Shown: positions 33,079-45,091 of the stretch, piece after piece | Layout of the letters: every line of letters begins with the position of its first letter | Position numbering within the stretch: position 1 is the first letter of the stretch | Origin: Thinopyrum elongatum | Taxonomy: Eukaryota; Streptophyta; Magnoliopsida; Poales; Poaceae | Assembly: GCA_011799875.1 (NCBI GenBank) | Contig: CM022302.1 | Span: forward strand, 180,412,942-180,476,941 | Length of the DNA: 64,000 nucleotides | Reading direction: 5' to 3' | Notes under the pieces: model-generated | What the model saw: only the letters and a program-made list of their open reading frames with translations | Databases searched by the model: none | What the model was told of the DNA's origin: nothing | Position numbers and translations under genes: made by a program

Positions 33079-34480
33079 TGATAACCCACAAGTATAGGGG
33101 ATCGCAACAGTTTTTGAGGGTAGAGTATTCAACCCAAATTTATTGATTCGACACAAGGGAAGCCAAAGAATATTCACGAGTATTAGCAGTTGAGTTGTCA
33201 ATTCAACCACACCTGAAAGGCTTAATATCCGCAGAAAAGTATTTAGTAGCAAAGTAGTATGGAAGTAACGGTAACAGTGGCAAAAGTAACAGTAGCAGTT
33301 TTGTAGTGATTGTAACAGCAGCACAGCAAAAGTAACTTAGCAAAGATCAATATGTGAAAACTCGTAGGCTTTGGATCGACAATGATAATTTTGTTGGATA
33401 ATATTCATCATGTCGTAGTTATAACCTAGGGCGACACAGAACTAGCTCCAATTCATCAATGTAATATAGGCATGTATTCCGTATGTAATCATACGTGCTT
33501 ATGGAAAAGAACTTGCATGACATCTTTTGTCCTACCCTCCCGTGGCAGCAGGGTCCTAATGGAAACTAAGGGACATTAAGGCCTCCTTTTAATAGAGAAC
33601 CGGACCAAAGCATTAGCACTTAGTGAATACATGAACTCCTCAAACTACGGTAATCACCGGAAAGAATCCCAATTATTGTCACCTTGGGGTATGCGGATCA
33701 TAACTCGTAATAGGTGTCTACAACTTGCAAGATAGGATCAAGAACACATATATATTCATGAAAACATAATAGGTTCAGATCTGAAATCATGGCACTCGGG
33801 CCCTAGTGACAAGCATTAAGCATGGCAAAGTCATAGCAACATCAATCTCAGAACATAGTGGATACTAGGGATCAAACCCTAATAAAACTAACTCGATTAC
33901 ATGATAAATCTCATCCAACCCATTACCGTCTAGCAAGCCTACGATGGAATTACTCACTCCCGGCGGTGAGCACCATGAAATTGGTGATGGAGGAAGGTTG
34001 GTGATGATGATGGCGACGAATCCCCCTCTCCGGAGCCCCGAACGGACTCCAGATCAGCCCTCCCGATGAAGAACAGGAGGCGGTAGTGGCTCCGTATCGT
34101 AAAACACGATGAATCCTTCTCTCTTATTTTTCTCTCCCCGAATAGGTACTTATAGACTTGGATTTAGGGTCGGAGATGGTCCAGGGGGCCCACAAGCCTA
34201 CAGGGCGCGCCCCAGGGGGTGGGCGCACCCCCAGGGCTTGTGGCCTCTGGGTGGCCCCCCTCTGGTTAATTCTTGCGCCAGTATTTTTTATATATTCCAC
34301 AAAAATTATCCGTAAATTTTCAGGTCAATCCGAGAATTTTGATTTCTGCATAAAAATAACACCATGGCAATTCTGCTGAAAACAGCGTCAGTCCGAGTTA
34401 GTTCCATTCAAATCATGCAAATTAGAGTCCAAAACAAGGGCAAAAGAGTTTGGAAAAGTAGATACGACGGAGGCGTATCA
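33079..34480 (-). repeat. E2 right LTR (5' LTR)
   Basis: 1402 bp. On the minus strand a TATAAGTA box (34147-34154) follows the GC block (about 34190-34260). Its outer end reads TGATACGCCTCCGTCGTATC. Confidence 0.93.
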
Positions 34481-34735
34481 TGCTACATTGTGCTAGAATG
34501 ATGAGCTAGTTCTTATATGACTATGATGATGAGTTATTGTCAGGATGATAATGAGTTATGTGCTACATTGTGCTAGAATGATGATCTAGTTCCAATATGA
34601 CTATGATGATGAGTTGTTATCATGATGATGATGAGTTATGTGCTACATTGTGCTAGAATAATGAGCTAGTTCCTATATGACTATGATGATGAGTTGTTAT
34701 GATGATGATGATGAGTCATTATGATCATGATGAGT
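34481..34735 (+). repeat. 80-bp tandem repeats, former B3-gene 3' region
   Basis: TGCTACATTGTGCTAGAAT starts at 34481, 34561 and 34641, each unit ending in ATGATGATGAG-rich text. The beginning of the first unit (AGTTATGTGCTA) is on the other side of E2 at about 24929, so E2 inserted inside this array. Confidence 0.9.
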
Positions 34736-34857
34736 TATTATATCATTGGGTGGAAGAAACACGGATTAGATTCATGTGACCAAGATCTTTTGGTCACATG
34801 AATCTAATCCGTGTTTCTTCCACCCAATGATATAATAACTCATCATGATCATAATGA
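34716..34857. repeat. Perfect palindrome with 68-bp arms
   Basis: Left arm 34716-34783 and right arm 34790-34857 are exact reverse complements over all 68 positions; spacer GATCTT. The arm starts TCATTATGATCATGATGAG inside the last tandem unit and ends ATTCATGTGACCAA. Confidence 0.97.
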
Positions 34858-34941
34858 TATAACAATCCCTTAATGGCTACTATATCAAAATTTGTATAAC
34901 GATGTATAAATACAGTATAAAATAAAAGAACTAAAATATAG

Positions 34942-35125
34942 ATGAATAGTAGTAGCGCGGGGTGACGCCCACGCTGCTACTACTTAGCAGTACGCGCTAC
35001 TGCTAACATACTTAGCAGTAGCGCAGGCGTTTCAGCGCTACTGCTAAAGTTTAGCAGTAGCGCCGTCGCCCGCGCTACTACTAGGGAAAAAACCCATGCT
35101 ACTACTAGGGTTTTCCCTAGTAGTG
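34942..35125. mobile_element. CACTA-B terminus
   Basis: The right end CCCTAGTAGTG is the inverse of a CACTACTAGGG terminus. Subterminal inverted and direct copies of GCAGTAGCG / CGCTACTGCTAA fill 34946-35100. Candidate 3-bp duplication ATA at 35126-35128. The other terminus is not identified, so the body may extend leftward across the palindrome and the B3 gene. Confidence 0.7.
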
Positions 35126-36066
35126 ATACCCCATGAAGAAGTCCCATCAAAGCTGAAGCGACATAAATCAGGCAGAGGGGCGTCCCAGTTTGCTTTCCAG
35201 TGGTGCATTGTGAATACGCACCCATGCTTCATGAACGGCAAGCCTTGGGCATCGTGTATGAAAGGTGGCATCCTTATAACTATTGGGTGGTCATCCCCAA
35301 CGAAAATAGAGTGCTCTCCGAGATTGTTTGCTGGCTTCCAGATAGCATCAGGAGGTCTATCGCGTTGCCATCCATCTGGTATAGCTCACATAGCATACCC
35401 GAACACATAATGTCACATACATGTGGTCAAGGTGAGGTTTAATGCATTACAAGTTTTCAGGGTTGGTTTCTGAAGCAATACTTGGGTGCATCGTCAGGAT
35501 TCGATTGAAGTAGTTTATGGTAACACCTGCACCGGCGAGGGGGCTGTTGATGCAGATTAATAAGATATTACGTCCCAAGCGCTGAAGGCCAGTTACAAGG
35601 TTCCATGTAATAACGGGTCCAACACCAAGATCCGGCGGAGCGATTCTGATATGGGGTGGCTCGCTCCTGCAAAACAAGTGATACCGGATGCAAATGTCAA
35701 CATGAATATATCTACATGAAGACTGAATTTCATTTGATGTCTTGCATACCGTACGACGTAACCCATATATATGAAGCAATCCCTATGGTTTGTTAACGCG
35801 AAGACACAGCCTGCTTGGTACACGGCATCTTCGTACCTGTATGGGTACAAACTTGCCGCACGCAACACGTACCAACCATTCCCGTCTACCTGACACTGCA
35901 TCATGGCTATCGTGATGCCGAACAGCGCGATGAGACGGAAATTAGCGTATGCGCACAACCTTGTGGGGGGTGCCGCGAGTGCTATCTTCTTCAAAGTTGA
36001 AGTCGTGCCAGCATAATGCATGTTCCTGGTCTCCAAATTGGCATGAACAAACCCAACACTTGACAT
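35126..36066 (-). pseudogene. F-box/DUF295-like gene remnant, 3' end cut by CACTA-B
   Basis: Minus-strand exons can be followed. 36066-35750 has FRLIALFGITIAMMQC, then ASLYPYRYEDAVYQAGCVFA. A GTATGC-TTTGCAG intron (35749-35667) joins in frame to 35666-35451 (SEPPHIRIAPPDLGVGPVIT). After a second apparent intron (35450-35376) the best frame (NNLGEHSIFVGDDHP, PLPDLCRFSFDG) is out of phase, implying a frameshift or an unrecognised splice. This order and the LGEHSIFVG text resemble the DUF295 domain of plant F-box proteins (substrate adaptors of SCF ubiquitin ligases). The frame runs straight into the CACTA-B terminus at 35125, where the gene is broken. The N-terminal F-box itself was not found upstream. 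Confidence 0.45.
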
Positions 36067-36589
36067 CGGGGCTACGCAACGTTGACACCGGTGTAGATGT
36101 TGTGAAGCTTCACCTCAGTACCCTCCGTTGTGTAAACAAGCCAATCGTCGTTTGCCCCAACCCAAACCTATGCAGGATTGAACAAGTACATTCAGAAAGT
36201 ATGTGTGCTCGAAAGTAGGTGTACATGATCAGCACATCTTCCCATGTGGTGAGCTTGAATTGTTCATAGCTACAGAGAAGAAGGAGGAATCGTAGAAGGC
36301 CGGAATGATGTACTATGGTTTGGAGATAATACTGTTTGGTAAACTAAAGTATTTGTTGACACCAAATGCATTAAATGCTTCTAAAACCACAGAGATACTG
36401 TGGTCCCTAACGCAGCGTAAGTAGATTCAGAAAGTATCTGCCTTTCAAGCTAGAAATGTATGCATGATTGAACAAGTAAGTACATTTAGAAAGTAGATGA
36501 TCCAACTCCTTAAGGACCGATGACCTTACAACATTCGTGCTTGAAAGTGCCATTCTACTCGATGCACCCTGACGAACAATAAATTCTAA
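36067..36589. other. Intergenic DNA between gene remnant and LINE
   Basis: No gene supported. A repeated phrase occurs three times (GATTGAACAAGTA and CAGAAAGTA at about 36176-36200, 36428-36440 and 36470-36495). It may include decayed 5' sequence of the F-box remnant. Confidence 0.4.
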
Positions 36590-37066
36590 AACAATGACAA
36601 CAACACGACCTCTCAATCCCAAACAGGTTAGGGTGGACTAGAGTTGAAACCCATAATACGTTGAAACCAACTCATGATTCTAGCACGTGGATAAATAACT
36701 TCCACGCATCCCTGCCCATGGTTATATCTTTGGTGATATTCCAGTCCTTCAGATCTCTCTTTACAAACTCCTCCCATGTCAAGTTTGCTCTACCTCAAAC
36801 GCTCTTGACATTATCAACATACCTTAATGCCCGCTATGCACTGCCGCTTCTGGAGTCCTGTGTTGTCTATGCCCAAACCATCTGAGGCGATGTTGGACAA
36901 ACTTCTCTTCAATCAGTATCACTTCAAATCTATGATGCATATCATCATTTCGGACCCGATCCTTTCTTGTGTGGCCACATATCCATCTCAACATGCACAT
37001 CTCTGCTACACCTAACTGTTGGACATATTGCCTCTTAGTTGGCCAACATTCAACTCCATACAACAT
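36590..37066 (-). mobile_element. LINE (non-LTR) 3' fragment
   Basis: On the minus strand 37066-36824 encodes text typical of the end of a plant LINE-type RT ORF: MLYGVECWPTKRQYVQQLG, MLRWICGHTRKDRVRND, QHRLRWFGH. It is followed in another frame by TWEEFVKRDLKDWNITKD and a 3' part (HPNLFGIERSCCC). It is 5'-truncated at about 37067, where gag sequence of E5 begins; no A-tail or target duplication is evident. Confidence 0.75.
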
Positions 37067-37069
37067 TCA

Positions 37070-38342
37070 ACTTCATCAAATCTCATAAGAGAACTTAACT
37101 GCACTACCTGCGTCGGGGTGTCGAGCCCATGTATTTCTTCAATAGGTAGTAAATTCTTAACATCTCCAGATTTAATACCCTTTTCTTTCATAGATTTCCT
37201 TGCCTCTTGCATATTTTCTGGACTGAGGAATAGAATACCTCTCTTCTTCAAAGTTGGTTTAGGTGGTAGTTCGGGAAGTGTCCAATCATCGGCATTTCTC
37301 AATATATTATTCAATAGTTCTTCAGCCTTTTCAACAATTTGTTCACTGAAAACACAACCAGCACAACTATCTAGGTAGTCCCTAGAAGCATCGGTTAGTC
37401 CATTATAAATGATATCAAGTATTTCATTTTTCTTAAGCGGATGATCAGGCAAAGCATTAAGTAATTGGAGAAGCCCCCCCCCCCCAAGCTTGAGGGAGAA
37501 TCTCTTCTTTAATTTGCACAAAGTTAAATATTTCCTATAAGGCAGCTTGTTTCTTATGAGCAGGAAAATATTTTTCAGAGAAGTAATATATCATATCCTG
37601 GGGATTACGCACACAACCAGGAGCAAGAGTATTAAACCATTTCTTAGCATCACCCTTTAATGAGAAAGGAAACAACTTAAGGATATAGTAATAGAGAATT
37701 TTTTTCCTCATGAGCAAATAGGGTGGCTATCTCATTTAATTTAGTAAGGTGTGCCACAACAGTTTAAATTTCATAACCATGAAAAGGGTTAGATTCAACC
37801 AAAGTAATTAACTCGGAATCGACAGAGAATTCATAATCCTTATCAGTAACAAAGATAGGAGAAGTAGCAAATTTAGGATCATATTTCATCTTCTCCATCA
37901 TAGATTTTTCTTTAAGCTTACTCAATAATTTCTTAACATCATCTCTATCATTACAAGCAAGAAATTCTCTAACTATCTCCCCATCCATAACAGAACAATC
38001 AGGTATTTCAACTCTAGTAGGAGAGCTAGGCATAATCAGTGAATCATAATTTTCATCATTTTGAGTAGTCTCGAGTTCTTTAGCTTTAGCAAGTTGTTCA
38101 TCAAAAAATTCACCTAGTGGCGCATCATTATCAAGCAGAGTACTAGCATCATCACAAGTTTCATTTATAGCAGAAGTAGTATCATCAACTAGTTGCGACA
38201 TATCAGAATGAATAATAGGTGGCGGTGTCACAGGCCTACTCAAAATAGATGCTGAATCAAGTGTGGAGCTAGATGGCAGTTCCTTACCTCCCCTCGTCTT
38301 AGAGGGTACGATCTTGGTTCTAGTATCCTTCAGATTTTTCAT
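37070..38342 (-). pseudogene. E5 gag (broken)
   Basis: From ATG 38340-38342 (MKNLKDTRTKIVPSKTRGGK) the frame runs to a TAA at 37764 after DYEFSVDSELITLVES, then shifts. The gag core FPFSLKGDAKKWFNTL is in 37535-37717. A third frame (to 37070) includes EEIHGLDTPTQVVQLSSL. A 12-C run at 37474-37485 replaces the shorter CCTCCCCC of E2 and breaks the frame. Protease and beyond are missing because of the LINE junction. The frame continues by chance into LINE sequence, giving a false chimeric ORF. Confidence 0.82.
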
Positions 38343-38911
38343 AGTGATCAACAAATATAATTCCCAAGTCACTCAACAAATAGAGTTATGCTCCCCGACA
38401 ACAGGCCCAGAAAAAGGTCTTGATAACCCACAAGTATAGGGGATTGCAATAGTCTTCAAGGGTAGTATTTCACCCAAATTTATTGATTCGACACAAGGGA
38501 GCCAAAGAATATTTTAAGTATTGGCAGTTGAGTTGTCAATTCAACCACACCTGGAGAACCAAATATCTACAGCAAGGTGTTTAGTAGCACAATTATATGA
38601 TAGTTTGATAGCAGTGGTAACAGTAACAATAGTAATAGTAACAGTAGCAGTAGCAGTAGCAGTTTTGTAGTGATTGTAAATGCTGCAGCAACGAAAGTAA
38701 CTTAGCAAAGATCAATATGCAAAAAGCATAGGCATTGGATTAGTGATGGATATTTGTGTTGGATGACATTCATCATATAACAGGCACAACCTAGAGCGAT
38801 ACACATTAGCTCACATTCATCAATGTAATGTAGGCATGTATTCAATATATAGTCATACGTGCTTATAATAAGAACTTGCATGACATCTTTTGTCCTACCC
38901 TTTCATGGCAG
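37070..38911 (-). mobile_element. E5 (first part): truncated Athila-type element, internal region and start of 5' LTR
   Basis: Close relative of E2. The internal region is cut at 37067-37070 by the LINE junction. A degenerate tRNA-Asp primer site (CTCCCCGACAACAGGCCCA, 38391-38409) precedes an LTR starting TGATAACCC at 38421. The LTR is interrupted at 38911 by E3 and resumes at 60642. Confidence 0.85.
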
Positions 38912-40480
38912 TGATGTCTGCTAGAAATACGTCGGTTTTTCCCCAGAGAGGGAGGGATGATGCAGCACAGCGACGGTAGGTATTTCCCTCAGTGATGAGA
39001 CCAAGGTTATCGAACCAGTAGGAGAACCACGCAACACCACGTAAACAGCTCCTGCACACAAAGAACAAATACTTGCAACCCGACGTGTTAAAGGGGTTGT
39101 CAATCCCTTTCGGGTAACGAGATAGATAAAATTGTAGTAGATTGAAAGATGCAAATAAAAGCAAATAAAATTCAGCGAGGTATTTTTGGGTTTTTGGATA
39201 AATAGATCTGAAAATAAAGGTTGCAAATAAATAAAAGAGCGAATAGCAAAATAGATCTTGAAGGCAAATATATTAAAGAAGAGACCCGGGGGCCGTAGTT
39301 TTCACTAGTGGCTTCTCTCAAGAAAAATAGCAAACGGTGGAAACAAATTACTGTTGGGAAATTGATAGAACTTCAAATACTCATGACGATATCCAGGCAA
39401 TGATCATTATATAGGCATCACGTCCAAGATTAGTAGGCCGACTCCTGCCTGCATCTACTACTATTACTCCACACATCGACCGCTATCCAGCATGCATTTA
39501 GTGTATTAAGTTCATGGCAAAACAGAGTAATGCAATAAGAACGATGACATGATGTAGACAAGATCTATTTACGTAGAAATAGAGCCCATCTTGTTATCCT
39601 TAATGGCAACGATACATACGTGTCGTTTCCCTTTCTATCACTGGGATCAAGCACCGTAAGATCGAACCCATCACAAGCACCTCTTCCCATTGCAAGATAA
39701 ATAGATCAAGTTGGCCAAACAAAACCCAAATATCAGAGAAGAAATACGAGGCTATAAGCAATCATGCATATAAGAGATCTAAGAAGACTCAAATAACTTT
39801 CATGGATAAAAAGATAGATCTGATCATAAACTCAAAGTTCATCGGATCCCAACAAACACACCGCAAAAAGAGTTACATCAAATAGATCTCCAAGAGACCA
39901 TTGTATTGAGAATCAAACGAGAGAGAGAAAGCCATCTAGCTACTAACTATGGACCCGAAGGTCTACAATGAACTACTCACGCATCATCGGAGAGGCACCA
40001 ATGAGGACGATGAACCCCTCCGTGATGGTGTTTAGATTGGATCTGGTGGTTCTGTAACTTGCGGCGGCTGGAATTGATTTTCGTCGACTCCCCTATGGTT
40101 TCTAGAATATTGGGGTATTTATAGAGCAAAGAGGCGGTGCGGGAGGCTCCCGAGGTGGGCACAACCCACCTAGGCGCGCCTGGGCCTCCAGGCGCGCCTT
40201 GGTGGGTTGTGCTCCCCTCGGAGCACCCCTAGGTGCTTCTCCGGCCCACTGGATGTCTTCTGGTCCAAAAAAAATCCACAAAAAGTTTCGCTGCGTTTGG
40301 ACTCCGTTTGGTATTGATTTCCTGCGATGTAAAAAACATGCAGAAAACAGCAACTGGCACTGGGCACTATGTCAATAGGTTAGTACCAAAAAATGATATA
40401 AAATGATTATAAAACATCCAAGAATGATAATATAATAGCATGGAACAATAAAAAATTATAGATACGTTGGAGACGTATCA
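38912..40480 (-). repeat. E3 left LTR (3' LTR)
   Basis: 1569 bp, TG...CA, ending GATACGTTGGAGACGTATCA. By eye about 98% identical to the right LTR; most differences are transitions. Confidence 0.94.
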
Positions 40481-42960
40481 GCATCCCCAAGCTTAATTCC
40501 TGCTCGTCCTCGAGTAGGTAAATGATAAAAACAGAATTTTTGATGTGGAATGCTGCCTAACATGTTCATCACATATTCTTTTCTTAATAGCATGGACATT
40601 TGGACTTTTATATGGTTCAAAGCAATAGTCTAGTTTCGACATGATAACTTAAATACTCAAGCATATCAACAAGCAACCATGTCTTTCAAAATATCAACGC
40701 TAAAGCAAGTTATCCCTAGCCTGTCATGCTCAATCATTGATCTATTCATGAAACACACTCGAATATTAGCTACACCCAATGCTCAAGTACGATCATAGTG
40801 CCCCTTAGTTGGTGCTTTATAAGAGAAGATGGAGACTCAAATTAAAAATAAAAATTGCATAAAGTAAAAGAAAGGCCCTTCACGGAGGGAAGTAGGGATT
40901 TGTAGAGGTGCCAGAGCTCAAAGCTTAAATTGAGAGATAAAAACATTTTGAGAGGCATACTTTTCTCACCAACGAAAACGACTTAGAGCTCCCAACACTT
41001 TCCATGCTAGATATATCATAGGCAGTTCCCAAACAGAAAATAAAGTTTATTCCTTTTTCCAACATTTCTTTCACTTTCCATGGCTAGCCATATCCACGGG
41101 TGCCCTCCATACCAACACTTTCCAAAGAATTTATTATTTGACAACATAAAGTAAATTCATTTATTCATTTCGGGACTGGGCATCCCTAATACCTTTGCCG
41201 TACTCTCGTGCAATGACAAGTGGATAAACACTCATCGTGAGAATAACACATCTAGCATGGAAAATATCGGCCACCCCTCACCGCCTCGCGAGCGGTACGA
41301 GCACACAAAAGAGAAATTTATTTTGAAAATTAGAGATGGCACATACAAATTTGCTTAGAACGGCATGGAAATACCACATATAGGTAGGTATAGTGGACTC
41401 ATATGGCAAAACTGGTTTAAAGGGTTTTGGATGCACAAGTAGTGATCATACTTGGTGCAAATGAAGGCTAGCAAAAAGATTGAGAAGCGCCCAACCAAGA
41501 AACGAATAATCTCGTAAGCAAGCATTAAGCATAAGTAACACCGAATAATGCACCATAAGTAAGATATAATTTCATTGCATAACTATTGACTTTCGTACTT
41601 GCATAGGGAATCACAAACCTTAACACCAATATTCTTACTAAAGCACAATTACTCATCAACATGGCTCACATATTATATCGTCATATCTCAAAACTATTAC
41701 AAAGAATCAAGTTTATTTTGTCCAATGATCTTCATGAAAGTTTTTATTATATCCTTCTTGGATATCTATCACTTTGGGACTAGTTTCATATGTTGCTTTT
41801 AATAAGCTCAAACAAATATAAGTGAAGAACATGAGCATAATATTTCTTTCTCTCAAATTAATCTAAGTGAAGCAAGAGAGAGTTTCTTCAAAAATTTACT
41901 AACTCCCAAATAAATCTAAGTGAAGCATGAGAGCATTTCTTCAAAAATAACAAAGCACACCATGCTCAAAAAGATATAAGTGAAGCACTAGAGCAATTCC
42001 AAGGCTCTAAAAATTTAAGTGAAGCATAGGAGCAAGCATAGCATAGTTTTTGGCTCTCTCAAAAAGGTGTGTCCAGCAAGGATTCAATACTTAAAATAAA
42101 AAGCAAAACAAGAAAAGACTCAAATCATACAAGACGCTCCAAGCAAAACTCATAATATGTGACGAATAAAAATATAGTTTCAAGTAAAATACCGATGGTC
42201 GTTAGAAGAAAGAGGGGATGCCACTCGGGGGCATCCCCAAGCTTAGTTGCTTGATACTTCTTGAATATTATCTTGGAGTGCCTCGGGCATCCCCAAGCTT
42301 AGCCTTTTGCTAATCCTTATTCAATCATCCATCGTAATATCACCCAAAACTTAAAAACTTCAATCACACAAAACTCAACAAAACCTTCGTGAGATCCGTT
42401 AGTATAAGAAAACAAATCACTACTTTAAGTACTGTTGCAAACCCATTCATATTTTATTTTTGCATTATATCTACTGTATTCCAACTTTTCTATGGCAAAA
42501 ACTCTTCAAAGGAAACCATAGAATCATCAAAACAAGCACACAACGCAAAGAAAACAGAATCTGTCAAAAAACAGAACAGTCTGTAGCAATCTGAAAACTT
42601 CGAATACTTCTGTAACTCCAAAAATTCTGAAAACTTAGGACAACGTGAGAAATTTGTTTATTAATCTTCTGCAAAAATAATCAACTCAAAATAACTCTTC
42701 TATAAAAAATAAGATTTGTTTTCCTGAGCGCAAAAGTTTCTGTTTTTCAGCAAGATCAAATCGACTATCACCCAAATCAACCCAAAGGCTTTGCTTGGCA
42801 CAAACACTAATTTAAACCACAAAAACACATCTAATCAGAGGCATAATTGGGTATTTTATTGAAAACAGCAAGAAAACCAAAAAGAAAAAAGATACAAGTT
42901 GGGTTGCCTCCCAACGAGCGCTATCGTTTTACGCCCCTAGCTAGGCATAACGCAAAAGAT
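40481..42960 (-). other. E3 3' noncoding region
   Basis: 2.5 kb without a supported ORF. It opens with the polypurine-tract complement (GCATCCCCAAGCTT); similar CATCCCCAAGCTTAG stretches recur at about 42231 and 42289. Blocks shared with E2 and E1 include GGCCCTTCACGGAGGGAAGT (40874-40893), TCCACGGGTGCC (about 41092) and ACACTCATCGTGAGAATAAC (about 41229). Confidence 0.7.
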
Positions 42961-45041
42961 CTACGTGTTGTCAACTTTGTTTCGAGATCCATAAGATGCC
43001 CTCATGATTGATTCATATGGTGGCTTAATTATAGTTCTAGGGAAGTGCTCCATACCCTTCCTTAGTGGAAATTGAAATTTAATATTGCCTTCTTTCATAT
43101 CAATCACGGCACCAATAGTACGTAAAAACGATCTACCAAGAATAATTCGGCATGACAGATTGCAATCAATATCAAGAACAATAAAATCTATGGGCACATA
43201 ATTCCTATTTGAAAGAATAAGAACATCATTAATTCTTCCCATAGGCTTTTTAATAGTAGAATCCGCCAAGTGCAAATTTAAAGAGCATTCTTCAATATCG
43301 GTAAGACCAAGCACATCACACAAAGATTTAGGAATTGTAGAAACACTAGCACCCAAGTCACATAAAGCAAAACACTCATAATTTTTAATCTTGACTTTGA
43401 TAGTAGGTTCCCATTCATCATGTAGTTTTCTAGGAATTGAAACTTCTAATTCCAACTTTTCTTCAAAAGCTTTCATCATAGCATCAACAATATGTTTAGT
43501 AAAAGCTTTATTTTGTTCATAGGCATGGGGTGAATTTATCATGGATTGCAACAAAGAAATACAATCAACCAAAGAGAAACTATCATAATTAAAGTCTTTG
43601 TAATCCAAAATAGTGGGCACATCACTAGTTAAAGTCTTGACCTCTTCAAACCCACTTTTATCAAAATTTTCAACAAGATTTTCACCCTCCAAATTATCGG
43701 GACGCCTTCTAGCTAAAGTTGACTCTTCTCCAGTCCCTTTATCATCAATCTTAATTTTACTAAACAAGGAATCAATAGAAGAAACACCAATCATTTTAAG
43801 ATCTTCATCACTTTTATGAAAGCAATCACTAGAAAACGCTTTTTCTAAAAATTCTCGTCTAGCTCTAAGCATAGCGGTTCTTTTCTTACTTTCATCCATA
43901 GAAACATAAAGAGCTTCAATAGATTCCTCAACCTTAGGCACAAAATTTTTCATCTTGAGATTTTCCACATCATGAGAAATTCTATCAATACTTCTAGACA
44001 TATCATCAATCTTATTCAGCTTTTCTTCGATTGTAGCATTGAAAACTTTTTGAGTATTGATAAATTCTTTAATATTATTCTCAAGATCAGAGGTGTTTCT
44101 ATTATTATTATAAGAAGGATTATCATAGGAATTACCATAATTATTAGAGGAATTACTAGGAAAAGGCCTAGGATTAAAATTACCTCTATAAGCATTGTTA
44201 TTAAAGTTGTTTCGCGAAATAAAGTTCACATCTATGGCATCACTATTTTGCTCAATCAAAGTAGACAAAGGCATATCATTAAAATCAATAGGAGCATTTT
44301 TATTAGCAACCAACTTCATAAGAGCATCAACTTTTTCACTCAAAGAATTTATTTCTTCAACCGAATTAACTTTTTTACTAGTAGGAGCCCTTTCGTTATG
44401 CCATTGTGAATAATTTGCCATGATGTTATCTAGCAATTTAGTAGCTTCACCCAAAGAAATTTCCATAAAAGTACCCCCGCGGCGGAATCTAAAAGATTAC
44501 GAGAAACAAAATTCAATCCCGCATAAAAAATTTGTATGATCATCCAAAGATTTAACCCATGAGTTGGGCAATTCTTTAGCATCATTTTCATCCTTTCCCA
44601 AGATTGTGCAACATGCTCATGCTCAAGTTGCTTGAAATTCATGATCTGGGTTCTAAGGGAAATGATTTTCGCGGGCGGAAAAAACTTAGTAATAAAAGCA
44701 TCCTTGCACTTATTCCAAGAATCGATACTATTGCGAGGCAAAGAGGAAAACCAAAATTTTGTGTGATCTCGCAAAGAAAACGGAAATAATTTCAACTTCA
44801 CAACATCATTGTCCACATCTTTTTTCTTTTGCATATCGCATAATTCCACGAATGTGTTAAGATGGGACGCGGCATCCTCATTAGGAGTACCGAAAAACTG
44901 ATCTTTCATAACAAGATTCAACAAAGCAGTATTAATATCACAAGTCTCCGCGCTAGTGGCGGGAGGAGCAATCGGAGTGCTAATAAAATCATTGTTGTTG
45001 GTATTTGAGAAATCACACAACTTGGTGTTCTCTTGAGTCAT
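42961..45041 (-). pseudogene. E3 gag-protease with one frameshift
   Basis: Starts at ATG 45039-45041 (MTQENTKLCDF), 50 bp from the E4 insertion. The first frame (to 44430) holds the gag domain (KLKLFPFSLRDHTKFWFSSL, NFKQLEHEHVAQSWERMKMM). At about 44475-44480 the frame is lost in a G/C run (CCCCCGCGGCGG on the plus strand), and from 44466 the next frame continues without a stop for 501 codons. That part has an Asn-rich linker (NNYGNSYDNPSYNNNRN), a coiled-coil stretch and an aspartic protease (CFALCDLGASVSTIPKSL, RIILGRSFLRTIGAVID). A single base is therefore the only lesion seen. The run makes a sequencing or assembly error as likely as a real mutation. Confidence 0.85.
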
Positions 45042-45091
45042 AGTGACTTCGCAACAAGATTGCACTAAAAAACAGATCTGACGAGAAAACC

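Larger units (their letters stand above)
24941..34480 (-). mobile_element. E2: Athila-type Gypsy element lacking RT and integrase
   Basis: 9.54 kb on the minus strand, LTRs 24941-26344 and 33079-34480, flanked by TGCTA (24936-24940 and 34481-34485). It has a tRNA-Asp primer site, gag-protease (broken), then an ATHILA-type 3' ORF; RT, RNase H and integrase are wholly absent, not merely decayed, so it depends on enzymes from another element. The insertion split the 80-bp tandem repeats of the B3 gene's 3' region. Confidence 0.93.

Noticed and set aside
39300..39420. Possible host gene inside the E3 LTR
   Set aside because: The same sequence recurs at 59440-59560 in the other LTR; only short ORFs exist.
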